A stretch of DNA of 64,000 nucleotides from Aptenodytes patagonicus (lineage: Eukaryota; Chordata; Aves; Sphenisciformes; Spheniscidae). The notes beneath the pieces were generated by a model that was not told the origin of the DNA, made no database searches, and was given only the letters and a program-made list of their open reading frames with translations. Shown in pieces: positions 39,101-47,995 of the stretch. The DNA is taken from contig NC_134982.1 in NCBI RefSeq assembly GCF_965638725.1, positions 42,522,799 through 42,586,798 on the forward strand, written 5' to 3'. The stretch's first letter is position 1. Each line of letters begins with the position of its first letter. A program made the position numbers and the translations under genes.

Positions 39101-41213
39101 ATCAGAGTTATTTTTTATCTTTGACTATACTTCCTTCACAACTTTAAAGTCAGCCAGAGGAACAGAAAAGCTGTTTTAGGTTAGAGAAACAAAAATGTGT
39201 AGCAGAGGCTGCTTTCAATCTGCATCATTCATGTCTCTAACCAAGCCATTGCATGATCTCAAAAGAAAAAGACTGTCCTTGATCCTCTTCTGTTGTAAGG
39301 CATCTGCATCCTGAACATTGTATGAAGGACCACGGTTTAACACACTTAAATTTCCAAACCACAGCTCACATGACATACTGTCAGAAAAGGCTGTTTGTGT
39401 TGTATGTTCTGCTCTTGGAAGAGAATATCCAGTAGTTATTTGTCACTAACAAATTTTACTTTGAATCAGTGATCAATTACATTTTAGAATTTGTTGCAAG
39501 CCTCTGTGTTTAAGTGCTGGTTTACAGTTTACAAACAAAAATGGGTAATCTGAAGCCTCTGTTCCTTATCCAGACCCTGATAAATTTGTCCTTTCCCTTC
39601 CAGATCTGTAGCCTTATGAGAGGAGGTATAGCGGAGCGAGGAGGTGTGCGTGTTGGCCATCGAATCATTGAAATCAATGGACAGAGTGTTGTAGCAACAC
39701 CCCATGAGAAAATTGTTCACATTCTCTCAAATGCTGTTGGTGAGGTAAGAGCAGGCAATGCGTCTAGGCAATATAACAGTTCATCGTTGTTACCAGTAAC
39801 AACCAGTGGAAACCAGTAACAAGTGGTGTCCCTCAAGGGACCATACTGGGGCCAGTACTTTTTAATATCTTCATCAGTGACATAGACAGTGGGACTGAGT
39901 GCACCCTCAGCAAGTTTGCGGAAGACACCAAGCTCAGTGGTGCAGTTGATAAGCTTGAGGAGAGGGATGCCATTAGAGCAACCTTGACAGGCTTGAAAAG
40001 AGGGCCCATGTGACCCTCGTGAAGTTCAACAAGGCCAAGTGCAAGGTCCTGCACCTGGGTCGGGGCAGTCTCCAACATCAATACAGACTGTGGGATGCAT
40101 GGATTGAGAGCAGCCCTGTGGAGAAGGTCTGGGGGACACTGGTGGATGAAAAATTGGACATGAGCCAGCAATGTGCATTTGCAACCCAGAAAGCAAATCA
40201 TATCCTGGGCTGCATCAAAAGAAGCGTGGCAGCAGATGGAGGGAGGTGATTCTGCCCCTCTACTCTGCTCTGGTGAGACCCCATCTGGAGTACTGCATCC
40301 AGCTCTGGGGTCCCCAGCACAAGAAAGACACGGACCTGTTGGAACGGGTCCAGAGGAGGGCCACGAAAATGATCAGCGGGCTGGAACACCTCTCCTGTGA
40401 GGAAAGGCTGAGAGAGTTGGGGTTGTTCAGCCTGGAGAAGAGAAGGCTCCAGGGAGACCTTGCTGTGGCCTTTCGATATATAAAGGGGGCTTCTAAGAAA
40501 GATGGAGAGAGACTTTTTACCAGGGCCTGTAGTGACAGGACAAAGGGTAATGGTTTTAAACTGAAAGCGGGTAAATTAAATTAATTAAATTGGACATAAG
40601 GAAGAAATTTTTCACGATGAGAGTGGTGAGACACTGGAACAGGCTGCCCAGAGAAGTTATGGGTGCCTCATCCCTGGAAGTGTTCAAGGTCAGGCTGGAC
40701 AGGGCTTTGAGCAACCTGATTTAGTGAAAGATGTCCCTGCCGGCGGCAGGGGTTTGGACTAAATGATTTTCAAAGGTCCCTTCCAACTCAAACTGTTCCA
40801 TAATTCTGTGATTTTACCTCTATTAGCCTGTTGCTATTCAAATCTAAAAAGTGGAAGTGAGAGCAAGCCAGCACACCATTTCTTTTATTATTTACCCGTA
40901 ATTCTCCTATGTTTTAGAACTTTAATCTGACAGTATGAAGTGTCCACAACTTTAGATGGTTCGTTGATACTAAACATACTGTTTCATAAAATCACCACTT
41001 GCAGTACTTTAATAAGGGTATGAAAACTCTTAGGTTTTACCTTTCCCTTCTGTCCTGTATGACCTTAGCTAGTTCCTTCACCAATGCCCTGTTGTAGCAT
41101 GCATGTTAGGAACACTGATTAACTTGTCTTATTTCCTCTAGATTCATATGAAGACTATGCCAGCTGCCATGTACAGACTGTTGACTGCGCAAGAGCAACC
41201 AGTTTACATCTAA
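2022..41213 (+). CDS. APBA1: APBA1 (X11-alpha / Mint1) neuronal adaptor, full coding region in 12 exons
   Basis: Twelve exons with AG/GT borders join without a frame break into 823 codons plus TAA; human APBA1 is about 837 residues. Seen: an acidic N-terminus; a Munc18-binding region around residues 220-300 (begins [20 protein letters not shown]); a CASK-binding region around 323-384 with the EPIWVMRQ motif (360-367); a PTB domain around 443-628 ([15 protein letters not shown]); PDZ1 around 643-729; PDZ2 around 732-808; and a C-terminal PVYI. Known for the family: the protein is a synaptic cytosolic scaffold that binds the NPxY tail of amyloid precursor protein through PTB, joins CASK and LIN7, binds Munc18-1, and folds its C-terminal tail back onto PDZ1. 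I chose ATG 2022 because it matches the conserved MNHL start and has a purine at -3 (GCCATGA); the frame is open further upstream only from a GTG. The promoter and first exon are outside the window. ENTREP1 lies downstream in convergent orientation. Confidence 0.97.
5403..6823 (+). mobile_element. CR1 LINE, 5'-truncated, with open reverse-transcriptase frame
   Basis: A non-LTR retrotransposon copy begins abruptly within the polyprotein at [20 protein letters not shown] (about 5403) and runs open to TAG at 6735-6737, followed by the CR1 3' end (GGACTCGATGATCTTAGAGG, then ATGATTTT/ATGATTCT repeats to 6823). Reverse-transcriptase landmarks are visible: [31 protein letters not shown] and the catalytic FADDTKLGG (FADD at 5934-5945). 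With 440-odd codons undamaged, the copy is young or evolving slowly. It lacks the 5' half with the endonuclease, so it is dead on arrival. It lies in the sense direction in APBA1 intron 2. Confidence 0.97.
8633..8715 (-). mobile_element. CR1 3'-end fragment
   Basis: The GAATCACA/GAATCATA repeats, TTGGAAAAGACCTCTAAGAT and GAGTCCAACCGTCAACCCAA are the inverted 3' end of a CR1 like the one at 17.3 kb. Only about 80 nt were inserted. Confidence 0.9.
15624..15725 (+). CDS. APBA1: APBA1 coding exon 2: variable linker
   Basis: The exon is 102 nt, or 34 codons, phase 0 to phase 0, with acceptor ctag before TCTCCATCT and donor gtagag after AAAGAG. It encodes a Ser-rich linker starting [16 protein letters not shown] and ending NKE. 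The first half matches mammalian APBA1; the second half ([15 protein letters not shown]) does not resemble the mammalian linker I know. It joins the CASK-binding region to the PTB domain. Confidence 0.93.
15726..19858 (+). other. APBA1 intron 3
   Basis: The intron is 4.1 kb. It contains the inverted CR1 at 17319-17990, an imperfect 25-bp tandem duplication at 15987-16029, and poly-T tracts near 16250-16273. Nothing else is recognisable. Confidence 0.8.
17319..17990 (-). mobile_element. CR1 LINE, 5'-truncated, inverted
   Basis: The sequence runs from the 3' tail (AATCATAGAATCATTAAGG) to the [11 protein letters not shown] coding region, with about 193 codons of the polyprotein C-terminus undamaged on the - strand (17396-17977). 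It is very similar to the 5.4-kb copy, and both end ALRDMV. It sits antisense in APBA1 intron 3. Confidence 0.96.
19859..19898 (+). CDS. APBA1: APBA1 coding exon 3: short conserved linker before PTB
   Basis: This 40-nt exon (acceptor aattacag, donor gtaaga) encodes [13 protein letters not shown] and one base of the following Val codon. It is too short to be noticed as an open frame alone but matches the family exactly and completes the frame into the next exon. Confidence 0.95.
19899..22946 (+). other. APBA1 intron 4
   Basis: The intron is 3.0 kb with no recognisable repeat. A cluster of homeodomain-like TAAT/GGATTA motifs and a 12-bp palindrome lies at 20268-20350. Confidence 0.75.
22947..23092 (+). 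CDS. APBA1: APBA1 coding exon 4: start of PTB domain
   Basis: The exon is 146 nt, with acceptor ttacag and donor gtgagg. It encodes [20 protein letters not shown] and then [20 protein letters not shown] and AQEAVSRIK, the first strand and helix of the PTB fold. It enters in phase 1 and leaves in phase 0. Confidence 0.97.
23093..28350 (+). other. APBA1 intron 5
   Basis: The intron is 5.3 kb with no repeat family seen. A CTCF-like core motif is at 25848-25860, and an A-rich low-complexity stretch is at 28003-28055. Confidence 0.75.
28351..28383 (+). CDS. APBA1: APBA1 coding exon 5: 33-nt basic cassette in the PTB domain
   Basis: Thirty-three nt encode [11 protein letters not shown], in phase 0 on both sides, so skipping it would keep the frame. 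The acceptor is preceded by a pyrimidine-rich tract and a TGC ten bases before the exon (tgctaagcag). The donor gtgcag departs from the consensus at +4, which weakens it. The paralogue APBA2 is known to have an isoform that lacks a similar short basic segment here, so alternative use is plausible but not shown. Confidence 0.93.
28384..29464 (+). other. APBA1 intron 6
   Basis: The intron is 1.08 kb, AT-rich, with no recognisable element. It follows the weak donor of the 33-nt exon. Confidence 0.75.
29465..29551 (+). CDS. APBA1: APBA1 coding exon 6: PTB domain
   Basis: The exon is 87 nt, or 29 codons, with acceptor tttgcag and donor gtatag. It encodes [20 protein letters not shown] and IKVLNADTQ, central strands of the PTB fold. 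Confidence 0.96.
29552..30144 (+). other. APBA1 intron 7
   Basis: The intron is 593 nt and nothing is recognised in it. Confidence 0.75.
30145..30330 (+). CDS. APBA1: APBA1 coding exon 7: PTB domain core
   Basis: The exon is 186 nt, or 62 codons, with acceptor ttccccag and donor gtaagg. It carries [40 protein letters not shown] and [12 protein letters not shown], the strands that line the peptide-binding groove in the PTB family. Confidence 0.97.
30331..33771 (+). other. APBA1 intron 8
   Basis: The intron is 3.4 kb. A GC-richer stretch at 32560-33200 gives overlapping open frames on both strands without resemblance to any protein I know. No CR1 or LTR is seen. Confidence 0.7.
33772..33951 (+). 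CDS. APBA1: APBA1 coding exon 8: PTB C-terminal helix and linker to PDZ1
   Basis: The exon is 180 nt, or 60 codons, with acceptor ccgctacag and donor gtatgt. It encodes [20 protein letters not shown] (the PTB C-terminal helix that completes the groove), then [20 protein letters not shown] and [10 protein letters not shown]. The frame remains open for 64 codons past the donor, which could produce a truncated protein if the intron were retained. Confidence 0.97.
33952..34747 (+). other. APBA1 intron 9
   Basis: The intron is 796 nt. Its first 192 nt stay in frame with the upstream exon until TGA at 34144-34146; the rest is AT-rich and unremarkable. Confidence 0.7.
34748..34960 (+). CDS. APBA1: APBA1 coding exon 9: PDZ1
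   Basis: The exon is 213 nt, or 71 codons, with acceptor gatacag and donor gtatgg. It starts [20 protein letters not shown], where the ILGV stretch takes the place of the PDZ carboxylate-binding loop, and continues through [20 protein letters not shown] to the PDZ helix [11 protein letters not shown]. Confidence 0.97.
34961..38818 (+). other. APBA1 intron 10
   Basis: The intron is 3.9 kb. It holds the old CR1 relic at 38074-38270 and a short degenerate AT-rich repeat (units like AAAGTAAATTT) at 35861-35930. Confidence 0.75.
38074..38270 (-). mobile_element. Old CR1 relic
   Basis: Degraded CR1 3' sequence is recognisable from TCACAGAGTCTCTCAGGCTGG, AGAGCAGGTTGCTTAGGGC, CTCCAAGGTTGGATACTCCA and CTCTCTGGGTAACCTGTTCC. 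Many substitutions show it is older than the copies at 5.4 and 17.3 kb. It is in APBA1 intron 10. Confidence 0.85.
38819..38938 (+). CDS. APBA1: APBA1 coding exon 10: end of PDZ1, start of PDZ2
   Basis: The exon is 120 nt, or 40 codons, with acceptor ttttgcag and donor gtaagt. [17 protein letters not shown] closes PDZ1, and [20 protein letters not shown] opens PDZ2 with the carboxylate-binding loop YQLGFSV. Confidence 0.97.
38939..39603 (+). other. APBA1 intron 11
   Basis: The intron is 665 nt and I see nothing beyond normal splice signals. Confidence 0.75.
39604..39744 (+). CDS. APBA1: APBA1 coding exon 11: PDZ2
   Basis: The exon is 141 nt, or 47 codons, with acceptor ccttccag and donor gtaaga. 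It encodes [40 protein letters not shown] and LSNAVGE, the PDZ2 strands and binding-groove helix. A CR1 element begins only about 60 nt past its donor. Confidence 0.97.
39745..41141 (+). other. APBA1 intron 12, mostly CR1
   Basis: The intron is 1,397 nt, of which about 1,010 nt is the CR1 at 39803-40816. The remaining 325 nt before the last exon is AT-rich. Confidence 0.85.
39803..40816 (+). mobile_element. CR1 LINE fragment, frameshifted, in the last APBA1 intron
   Basis: The fragment starts in the reverse-transcriptase region (AACAAGTGGTGTCCCTCAAG) with the catalytic box altered to FAEDTKL. It continues through [20 protein letters not shown] and [15 protein letters not shown], and ends with GGTCCCTTCCAACTCAAACT and a short ATTCTGTGATT tail. 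Frameshifts break the reading frame near 40.0, 40.2 and 40.58 kb, so it cannot encode an enzyme. It is of a different subfamily from the 5.4-kb copy, judging by the 3' end. Confidence 0.95.
41142..41213 (+). CDS. APBA1: APBA1 coding exon 12: C-terminus ending PVYI
   Basis: The exon begins after acceptor cctctag, encodes [20 protein letters not shown] and VYI, and stops at TAA 41211-41213. The last four residues, PVYI, are the known intramolecular ligand of PDZ1 in this family. Confidence 0.97.
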   Translation: MHMKTMPAAMYRLLTAQEQPVYI

Positions 41214-41316
41214 AGCTGACACCTCACCGTCACAATGTGCATGGAGGATGTTTTTCCTCATTAGTGCTTGTCTCTCTAGTGCTGCATTTCTGTGTCTGCA
41301 GAGACATTTCTTTCGC

Positions 41317-41395
41317 GCTCTCTCTCTCTCTCTCCTTCACAGACACAAACACACTGTCTCTCTCTCCTCCCTCCCTTTTTCTTTTTCTCCCCACT
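41317..41395 (+). repeat. CT-rich tract in APBA1 3' UTR
   Basis: (CT)n runs alternate with TTTTTCTTTTTC stretches about 100 nt after the stop codon. This composition is typical for polypyrimidine-tract-binding proteins. Confidence 0.8.
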
Positions 41396-44300
41396 ATTTT
41401 CCTGTATTTTGGGAAGGGGCATAATACATCTATGGGACTATTTTGGTTGCATCTTTTTACAAGTGCAACTTCATGCAGTTCCACATGCAAAACAGGAAAA
41501 TAACAGCAGCATTGTTCACTACAGGATTCACAAAGAAGATTGACTCTGCTTCATACTACATAATCAGTTTTATTTTTGTGGCTATAATTTGACAAACTGA
41601 GTAAATTAAATGTTGCTGAATGAAAGATATCTTTACCAAACAGATAAAAGTATAGGGTGCGAAGTGTTCTCTTGGATATCCTGCACGTGACTTTGCTTTT
41701 CCTACCCTATTTTCCCACAGGCACTGAGCTCAGTATTAAAGGTTTATGTCTGTAGGGAAAGTAGAATACCAAAAGGATAGTTTTGCCCCCAGGAAGAGTT
41801 ACCTGCTTATGAAGACTCAGTAAATGCTGCTGTTGTAAAATGGACTGTCCAAATACACACCTTTTAATTCCCCTCTGTCATCAGTTCTTCATGATAGTAG
41901 GACCCCAAAAGGTATTCTGTGAGTTGCTGAAACACGTTACTCTTGCATTACTGACACTAAGTAATTTGGGAAGCATTTTTTACAGCTGCCTCCCCCTCTC
42001 TGCCCCCGGGTTTCTAACTCTTTGTTTTCTTCTACTTTGTTTTTAAATGCAAGATGTCTTTTATAGTCCCTTGCCTATTTTAGAGGTTAAAGGAAGGGGG
42101 GGATGATCTTTAAATACCTACAAAAGAAATAGTGAGGGGCTTTCCTGAATAGCTACACTTTTTCTAGGCTCTTAATTCTGAATTTGGTGCACACAGCCAT
42201 GTGTGCCAGTGTATATAGACATTTTTAAAATTGTGCTTGCTATTTATGAAGTTTGAATATAAGAGATCTGCAGACATTCTAAGTAATTTTGTTCTCTGAG
42301 CCAGTTTTAACATATATATTTGTCCAAAGACCTGTCTAATTTTATTGACTTTCTCTTTGGTTCATGATATAGATAACAGTGGAAGGGATGAGGTGGGAAT
42401 AAACTTATTTATTTTATTATATAATTTAACTCGTGATTTTTTCCCATATGTATGGCACTTAAAGGAGATATGTGTGTACTATATGCACTTGTATGAAGAT
42501 GATAAACTGTAGGGATGTATGAAATCTAGGATTTGATTGGCCGCTAACTTGCATGCTAGAAACAAAAGGGAAAAAGGGGTTGGGTTGTTGTGGTTTGTTT
42601 TTTTTTTAAGAGGAAAAAAAAAAGCAGTGGCTTTTCTTCCTAGTGAGAGGAAAATTCTCCATTCTCTGTAGTCACTTTTTACCAGGACTGTATACTGGTG
42701 TTTATGCTGAAATTGAACCATGCATTTAGTCCAGGCTAATATGTTGATTTCTTTTAAAGAAACAGCTTCTGCTGTGTTTTACTGTGATAGAAAGGCTCAG
42801 CGAGACGAAAACAAGAGGAGGCCACACACAGCCACACACCACTTCTGCTTTGCAAATGTGCTGTTGGTCACAGTCACTTGTTTCTCAATTATTGTGGGGT
42901 GGACTGTGCAATGTGAGCATTGTTTGCAGTCCAGTAATGATATCTAGACATTACTATGGAGATTAATGGAAGTGGATGTGTGTATGTGTGTGTGTACATG
43001 CATATGCACACTTGGTGCAAACACTGCTGAGAGCCACTGAACACTTTTGCCAGAGGCCCATTTTTGGCTTTCAGAAATCATGGATATCCATGGGTTGATC
43101 AGAGGTAGAGAATAAACTTTGTATTTCAGTGGGAAGTAAATATTTAAGGGAGATAATGAAGTGGTGCATAAACTATTGTAGTAAGTGAATATGTTTTAGT
43201 GTTGAGATTAATGTATAATGACTTGATTTTTTACTGCAGTTCTTGTTGTTATATAATTTAATCCCAATCTCCAGAATAGAAGATTGCACAAGAGAGAGGT
43301 GTTAGTATTCCAGGTTAGTACTTACCTCTGCTACCTGACTGATGCAACTAGATAGTGAATGAATTGTGAGTATATTGTTTAACTGTAGACATCTGGTTTA
43401 TGATTATTTGAACTTTTTTCCAGAACTTTCCATATATATAGTAATATATGTAAATATGGTATATAACCATGTACAATTTAGAAAATTATATACAGTGCAG
43501 CCTTTCCATAAGTTGCCTGAGGAAACTCAGTGAACTGTTGAAGACACAGTTAATCATGCTTCTGGTTCCTGCTATGTTTACACCCTCAGCTTCACTTGTT
43601 TCTGTGGTTCTGTCCAGTTCATGTGGCGGGGTCTTTAACTCACTTCGCTGGGAAATGCTGAAGTCCTGAACATGCAAATGTATTTTGGGGTAACACAACT
43701 GTTTCTTTGAAAATCTTGCAGCCAAGATTCTGTGAAGTTACTGACACCTGAGTGCTTGAACAGTTCACGGTAAATAGGTGCTTAACATTAAGCAAGTGAA
43801 TGCTTGCAGGATCAGAGTCTAGCAAAAAAATCTCAGTTTTTCCAATTTCAGTGTGTACGTAAGATTTCTAAACTGGGAGGTCCATAGTGCGTGCACACTT
43901 CTGATAACAGTCTTGTAAACAATCCCATTTTACTTTGTAAAGGGAAAGAGTTTCAAGGAGAAGGAGCTTGAAGGGGAAAGCTGGCAGTTCTCTAGACTGT
44001 TGCAGCAGTTTGTTAGATTACATATGTGAATTTTTAACAGATTCAAAGGAACAAACTGCTGGTTTACATTCCTTCTTCAGTGACAGACCTGAATTCTTTT
44101 TCATCCTTGCTGCTTCATACAGTCTAATTAACTCTTCAGTGTTTACATGAAGGATGAAACAGCCCTCTTTTTTTTTTTTTTATTGGCAAGTTTCACACAT
44201 TTGTTTTGAGTTTTGTTTGAATTTGAGACTCAGTTGGGATTTCCAGGTTTGCTTGCTTTCCTTGTTTTCCGAATGAAATATATTTCTGAAGACAGCAATG

Positions 44301-44596
44301 TGGTTGAGATCTCTTGTACATATTTAGCACAGTACCTAGGCTATGAAGTTGTACTATTGTTCTGTAAAGAGGGTGAATAGAAATTATTGTAAAGCGTTGG
44401 GAAAAGTATAGTATTGTATTTGTAACAATATTGTTCTTTGTAAACATTTAATGATCTCTATATATAAATATAAATATATATATAAATATATGTGAGCCTG
44501 GAATGTTGATACTGCACATCTACTGAATGTAATTCCTCTGATGTTTTTTGCCACAGGTCTCTGACCTCTGTATTGAAGCTGCAGTGGTTTGATTTT

Positions 44597-44661
44597 GGGG
44601 GGGGGGAGGGCAGGGGGAAAAGGAGTGGGCTTTTTGTTTTGGGTGGGGCAGGGTGGGGGGT
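44597..44661 (+). repeat. G-rich tract in APBA1 3' UTR
   Basis: A ten-G run is followed by GAGGGCAGGGGG and GGGTGGGGCAGGGTGGGGGG, giving at least six runs of three or more G on the transcribed strand, enough for several four-run G-quadruplex combinations. Confidence 0.75.
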
Positions 44662-44955
44662 TTCTGGCCAGCTATTTTGTTGTGGTGTATTTACTGTGCT
44701 ACATTCCTTTATTTAACAGAGCGCTAATGTCTGTAAGATTTGCAACAATAAAATACGAAACAAAAATACCTCAGACAAGGCTGAGAGTTTGCTCATACTG
44801 GTCTAGGGGCTGGCTTGGCAATACTGAATGCGTGAATGCCGGGAAGGTGTCTGAACTTCTCTTTTGCCACTTAGTCTGGGGTAATACTATATGTGTTTCT
44901 GCAGATAGGAACCAATGCTATTAACTTTATTTTTAAAACAGCATTATTTTCAGGT

Positions 44956-44961
44956 AATAAA
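44956..44961 (+). terminator. APBA1: Candidate APBA1 poly(A) signal AATAAA
   Basis: AATAAA lies in GGTAATAAATGACAC, followed by a T-rich segment 25-75 nt downstream. Another AATAAA sits at 44747. Which one is used cannot be decided from sequence. Confidence 0.45.
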
Positions 44962-44980
44962 TGACACTAGTGCTCCTAAA

Positions 44981-47900
44981 AGAAGCTGATTCGTTATTTA
45001 AGGTTGCATCCCAGTTTTTATGATGTGAAATGTCGCTATGTTTGAATCTTCCAAAAATATGTTATTTCAAGATGTCTTTTATGTGTCAGAAATATTATTT
45101 CATTGCCTGAATGACTTTAAATACGCTTTTTTAATGAGGCCTTGCTAAAAATTCTTTGAACTTACTATCATTTCTGAAACCACTATTTTTCTTCAAAGGT
45201 CATCAGCATGGTTTATTCTTAAAGACCTAATACCATTTGAATAAACAAAAAGTAGAATTGTGATATGTCTGTCCTTAGAATAAATCCTGGATCTGCCTGT
45301 GCTAAGGTTAGAAAATATTTGTATAATGAGAGATTGATTATGAAAAACATGATGGTATTTGAAGGTCAACCAGCAAAAGCCAACAAAGGAGCATTTCTTC
45401 AGGTGAGGCTTCATATGATTTTCTGTGCTTCGTAGGTTGTCATGAATACTCTGAAACTACAGAAATGAAAACATACACCACAGCTGATTCAGAAGAAAAC
45501 TAAACGTGGGCCTTCAGCCACTGAGTGGCTATTCGTAACATGAAATACAAATATTGCCAACATGGGAGAATCAAGTACTTCACCTTATTTGCTTAAATGA
45601 TAGATTGGAGAAATTGTGAAGTCTTTGGTAAATGCTGCAGCAGACAGGCTGAGGTTGCTTTCTGTGTTTCCCTGCGTGCCACCCTCCATCCTCCTGTTTA
45701 TTGCCGTTCTTGATAAAGCTTTATATTCTGATTTCTATATTACAAACTTCTTTGCATTTCAGTGGATAAACCTAAGTCTGACTTTTCCTTTAGCAGTAGA
45801 GATATAAATCTTACAGATTTGCTGTCTTCGCAGGGGACGTTTTTCTTTCCCTCACCTCCAGTGTTTTAATGGTTTGGATCCACACTGGGAGGACGCGCAG
45901 ACCCCACCCCACCTCAGTTCCAGCACGCTGTCGTGCCTTGCGGGCTGGAGGGGAGGTGCTGATGCTCTGTGTGCTCTGTGTAGGGACTAACAGTGCCTGA
46001 GAACAGGACTGGGATTGTGATTTAAATAAATGTTCAGTGCGGGGGAATATGATAGCAATCCTGACCTGAAGAACATTGTACATGGAGGAGTCGATGACCC
46101 ACATTTCAGTTAACATGAGTAGGCCCAGGCCTGTGCCTTGCTGCTCTGTGCTGCTTGTACAGCGCGGCCTTCAGGGGTATCCCTCAGCCACAGCATAAAC
46201 TTAGCGGGTTGATTGTAAGAGAGGAGTCTGCAGGCAGCCCCCGCTTGGTACTGGTGGTGACACCACTTCTGTGTCCTTGCCTTTGTCCAGAAGTGCAGCA
46301 AGAAGTTCTCATGTGAACATCCTTTTTTGTTTGACAGTAGAAGTGATGAATGGAGTTGTTTTCTTCTAAGAAAACCTTGTAATAACTCAAATGACCAAAA
46401 TGGGGTAACCCTTGCATGGATGGGATCTGCACAACTTGTTGTGCCATGATGATAGGCCTGTTTGATGCTGCACAACTTGGGGTTTCCAGCATCTGAAGGG
46501 ATACAAAATTATCTATACTATCCTCTTTCTTTATAGCATTAGCTCTAATAAATAACATTTTAAATGAGACTTTACAGAGTCCGAGTGCCTTTCTCACTGG
46601 GATGATAACAAACCAGCACCTCCTGGTGCAAAACACATACGCTTTGGATTTTTGGTTTTGGTTCTTTCAGTAAGAATAATGTCTTACCATTAAGTGAGAA
46701 GGTCACTGAGTCAAAAGAGAACTTTTTTCAGACAGTTTGTATTTTAATTACAGTTTGCAAATTAACAACCTTCTTTTGTAAAGGATAGTGTTAGAACTCT
46801 GAACGCTAGTTTTTACTGAAAGCCTGCTTTGTATCTGAAGGTCTGCATTTTATGACTGGAGCTTTAATTTAAACCATAGTACTGATAATTTGCAAGGTTC
46901 TTTGATACTGCTTTTGACAGCTGCTTCCACAAGAATGGTGTATAATCATACCCCATAACTGCACAGGTTACCAAAGGTCAGAGCCAAGAAAATGTTTCTG
47001 TTTTGTAACTTCAGATAAGGTGGCACATAAAATGCCCAGATTTTGAATGCGCATCCTGGTTGCTTTTCTTCACGGCTTTTCAGCACTGAACAGTGATTTC
47101 ATTGGCCTCCACAATGAAGTGTGACTGTAGGTCAACTTGTATATAATGGTCATAGCTCATTAGAGAAACTGTTAGATATTGATGAGCTTGGTGTACTGGA
47201 ATAAGGTGTATATATACATTTAGCAAACAGAATTATGTATAAGGACATTATCCATGAATCTGCATGCTGACTTTTTTGAGGGAGGGCAGCAGCAATTTTT
47301 AGGAATAACAGCATGTTAATTAAGAGATGCTTCTCAAACCTAGTGCAAGGTAAGTAACTGCAGCACATATGGGAAGGGAGCTGTGGTTCATTCTTGAACA
47401 GGTTGATTGTTGCTGTAAATGTCAATCCTAACTACTTTGTTTCTGTAAAACGCTCTAGAAGGGACACTTTTTTCCTTCTCCAGTACAACATTTTTGGATA
47501 CCCTCACTTTCTCTGCCACTGACCACCTGGCATGACTGCTCTCCTGGAAGTCTCCCCTCCCTTGAAACCTAGTGTCTGTATTAAATGTTCATACTCCAGC
47601 TCAGCCAGGCAACATATCATTTATGCTAATTCTCATGCTTTTGCAGCAGCAATTTTGTGCGGAATTTTTCCCCACTGGATGATTTTACCAATGAGCAAAT
47701 TAAGATGGCATAAAAATGTCTCTGAATCCTAAGCAACTGGCTAACAGGCTTGTACCCTCTGCCTCCACCACCCTGTCATTTCTGATAGTCTGTGTGCATG
47801 TGTGTATAGGGCTAGGGGGAACAGGGGAAAGACATACAAATGACTGTCAGAGAAGTAAACTGAAACCAGGTACATTTTTTTTCCACTTTAAGTCCATCTT

Positions 47901-47990
47901 TCATGCTTATCCTTATCATAAACCTCCACTTATCACTTACCCACTGATGCTTCTTCCTACCATCTTTACCCTGTCGCAGTCTGCATGTAC
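44981..47990. other. Intergenic region between APBA1 and the solo LTR
   Basis: No gene is recognised. A locally GC-richer block at about 45830-46480 gives a 150-codon open frame on the - strand (46184-46636) that I cannot assign. Confidence 0.6.
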
Positions 47991-47995
47991 GCTGC

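Larger units (their letters stand above)
41214..44980 (+). other. APBA1: APBA1 3' UTR (probable extent)
   Basis: About 3.8 kb of AT-rich sequence follows the stop with no conserved frame; mammalian APBA1 also has a 3' UTR of several kilobases. AATAAA occurs at 42398, 43111, 44747 and 44956; I take the last as the main candidate because of the expected length. The segment holds a CT-repeat tract at 41317-41395, a (TG)n stretch near 42976-42998, an (AT)n/TAAATA tract at 44457-44493, and a G-rich block at 44597-44661. The end point is inferred. Confidence 0.6.

Noticed and set aside
47078..47098. REST/RE1-like element (TTCAGCACTGAACAG)
   Set aside because: Only the half-site CAGCAC and part of the second half fit; too weak to claim.
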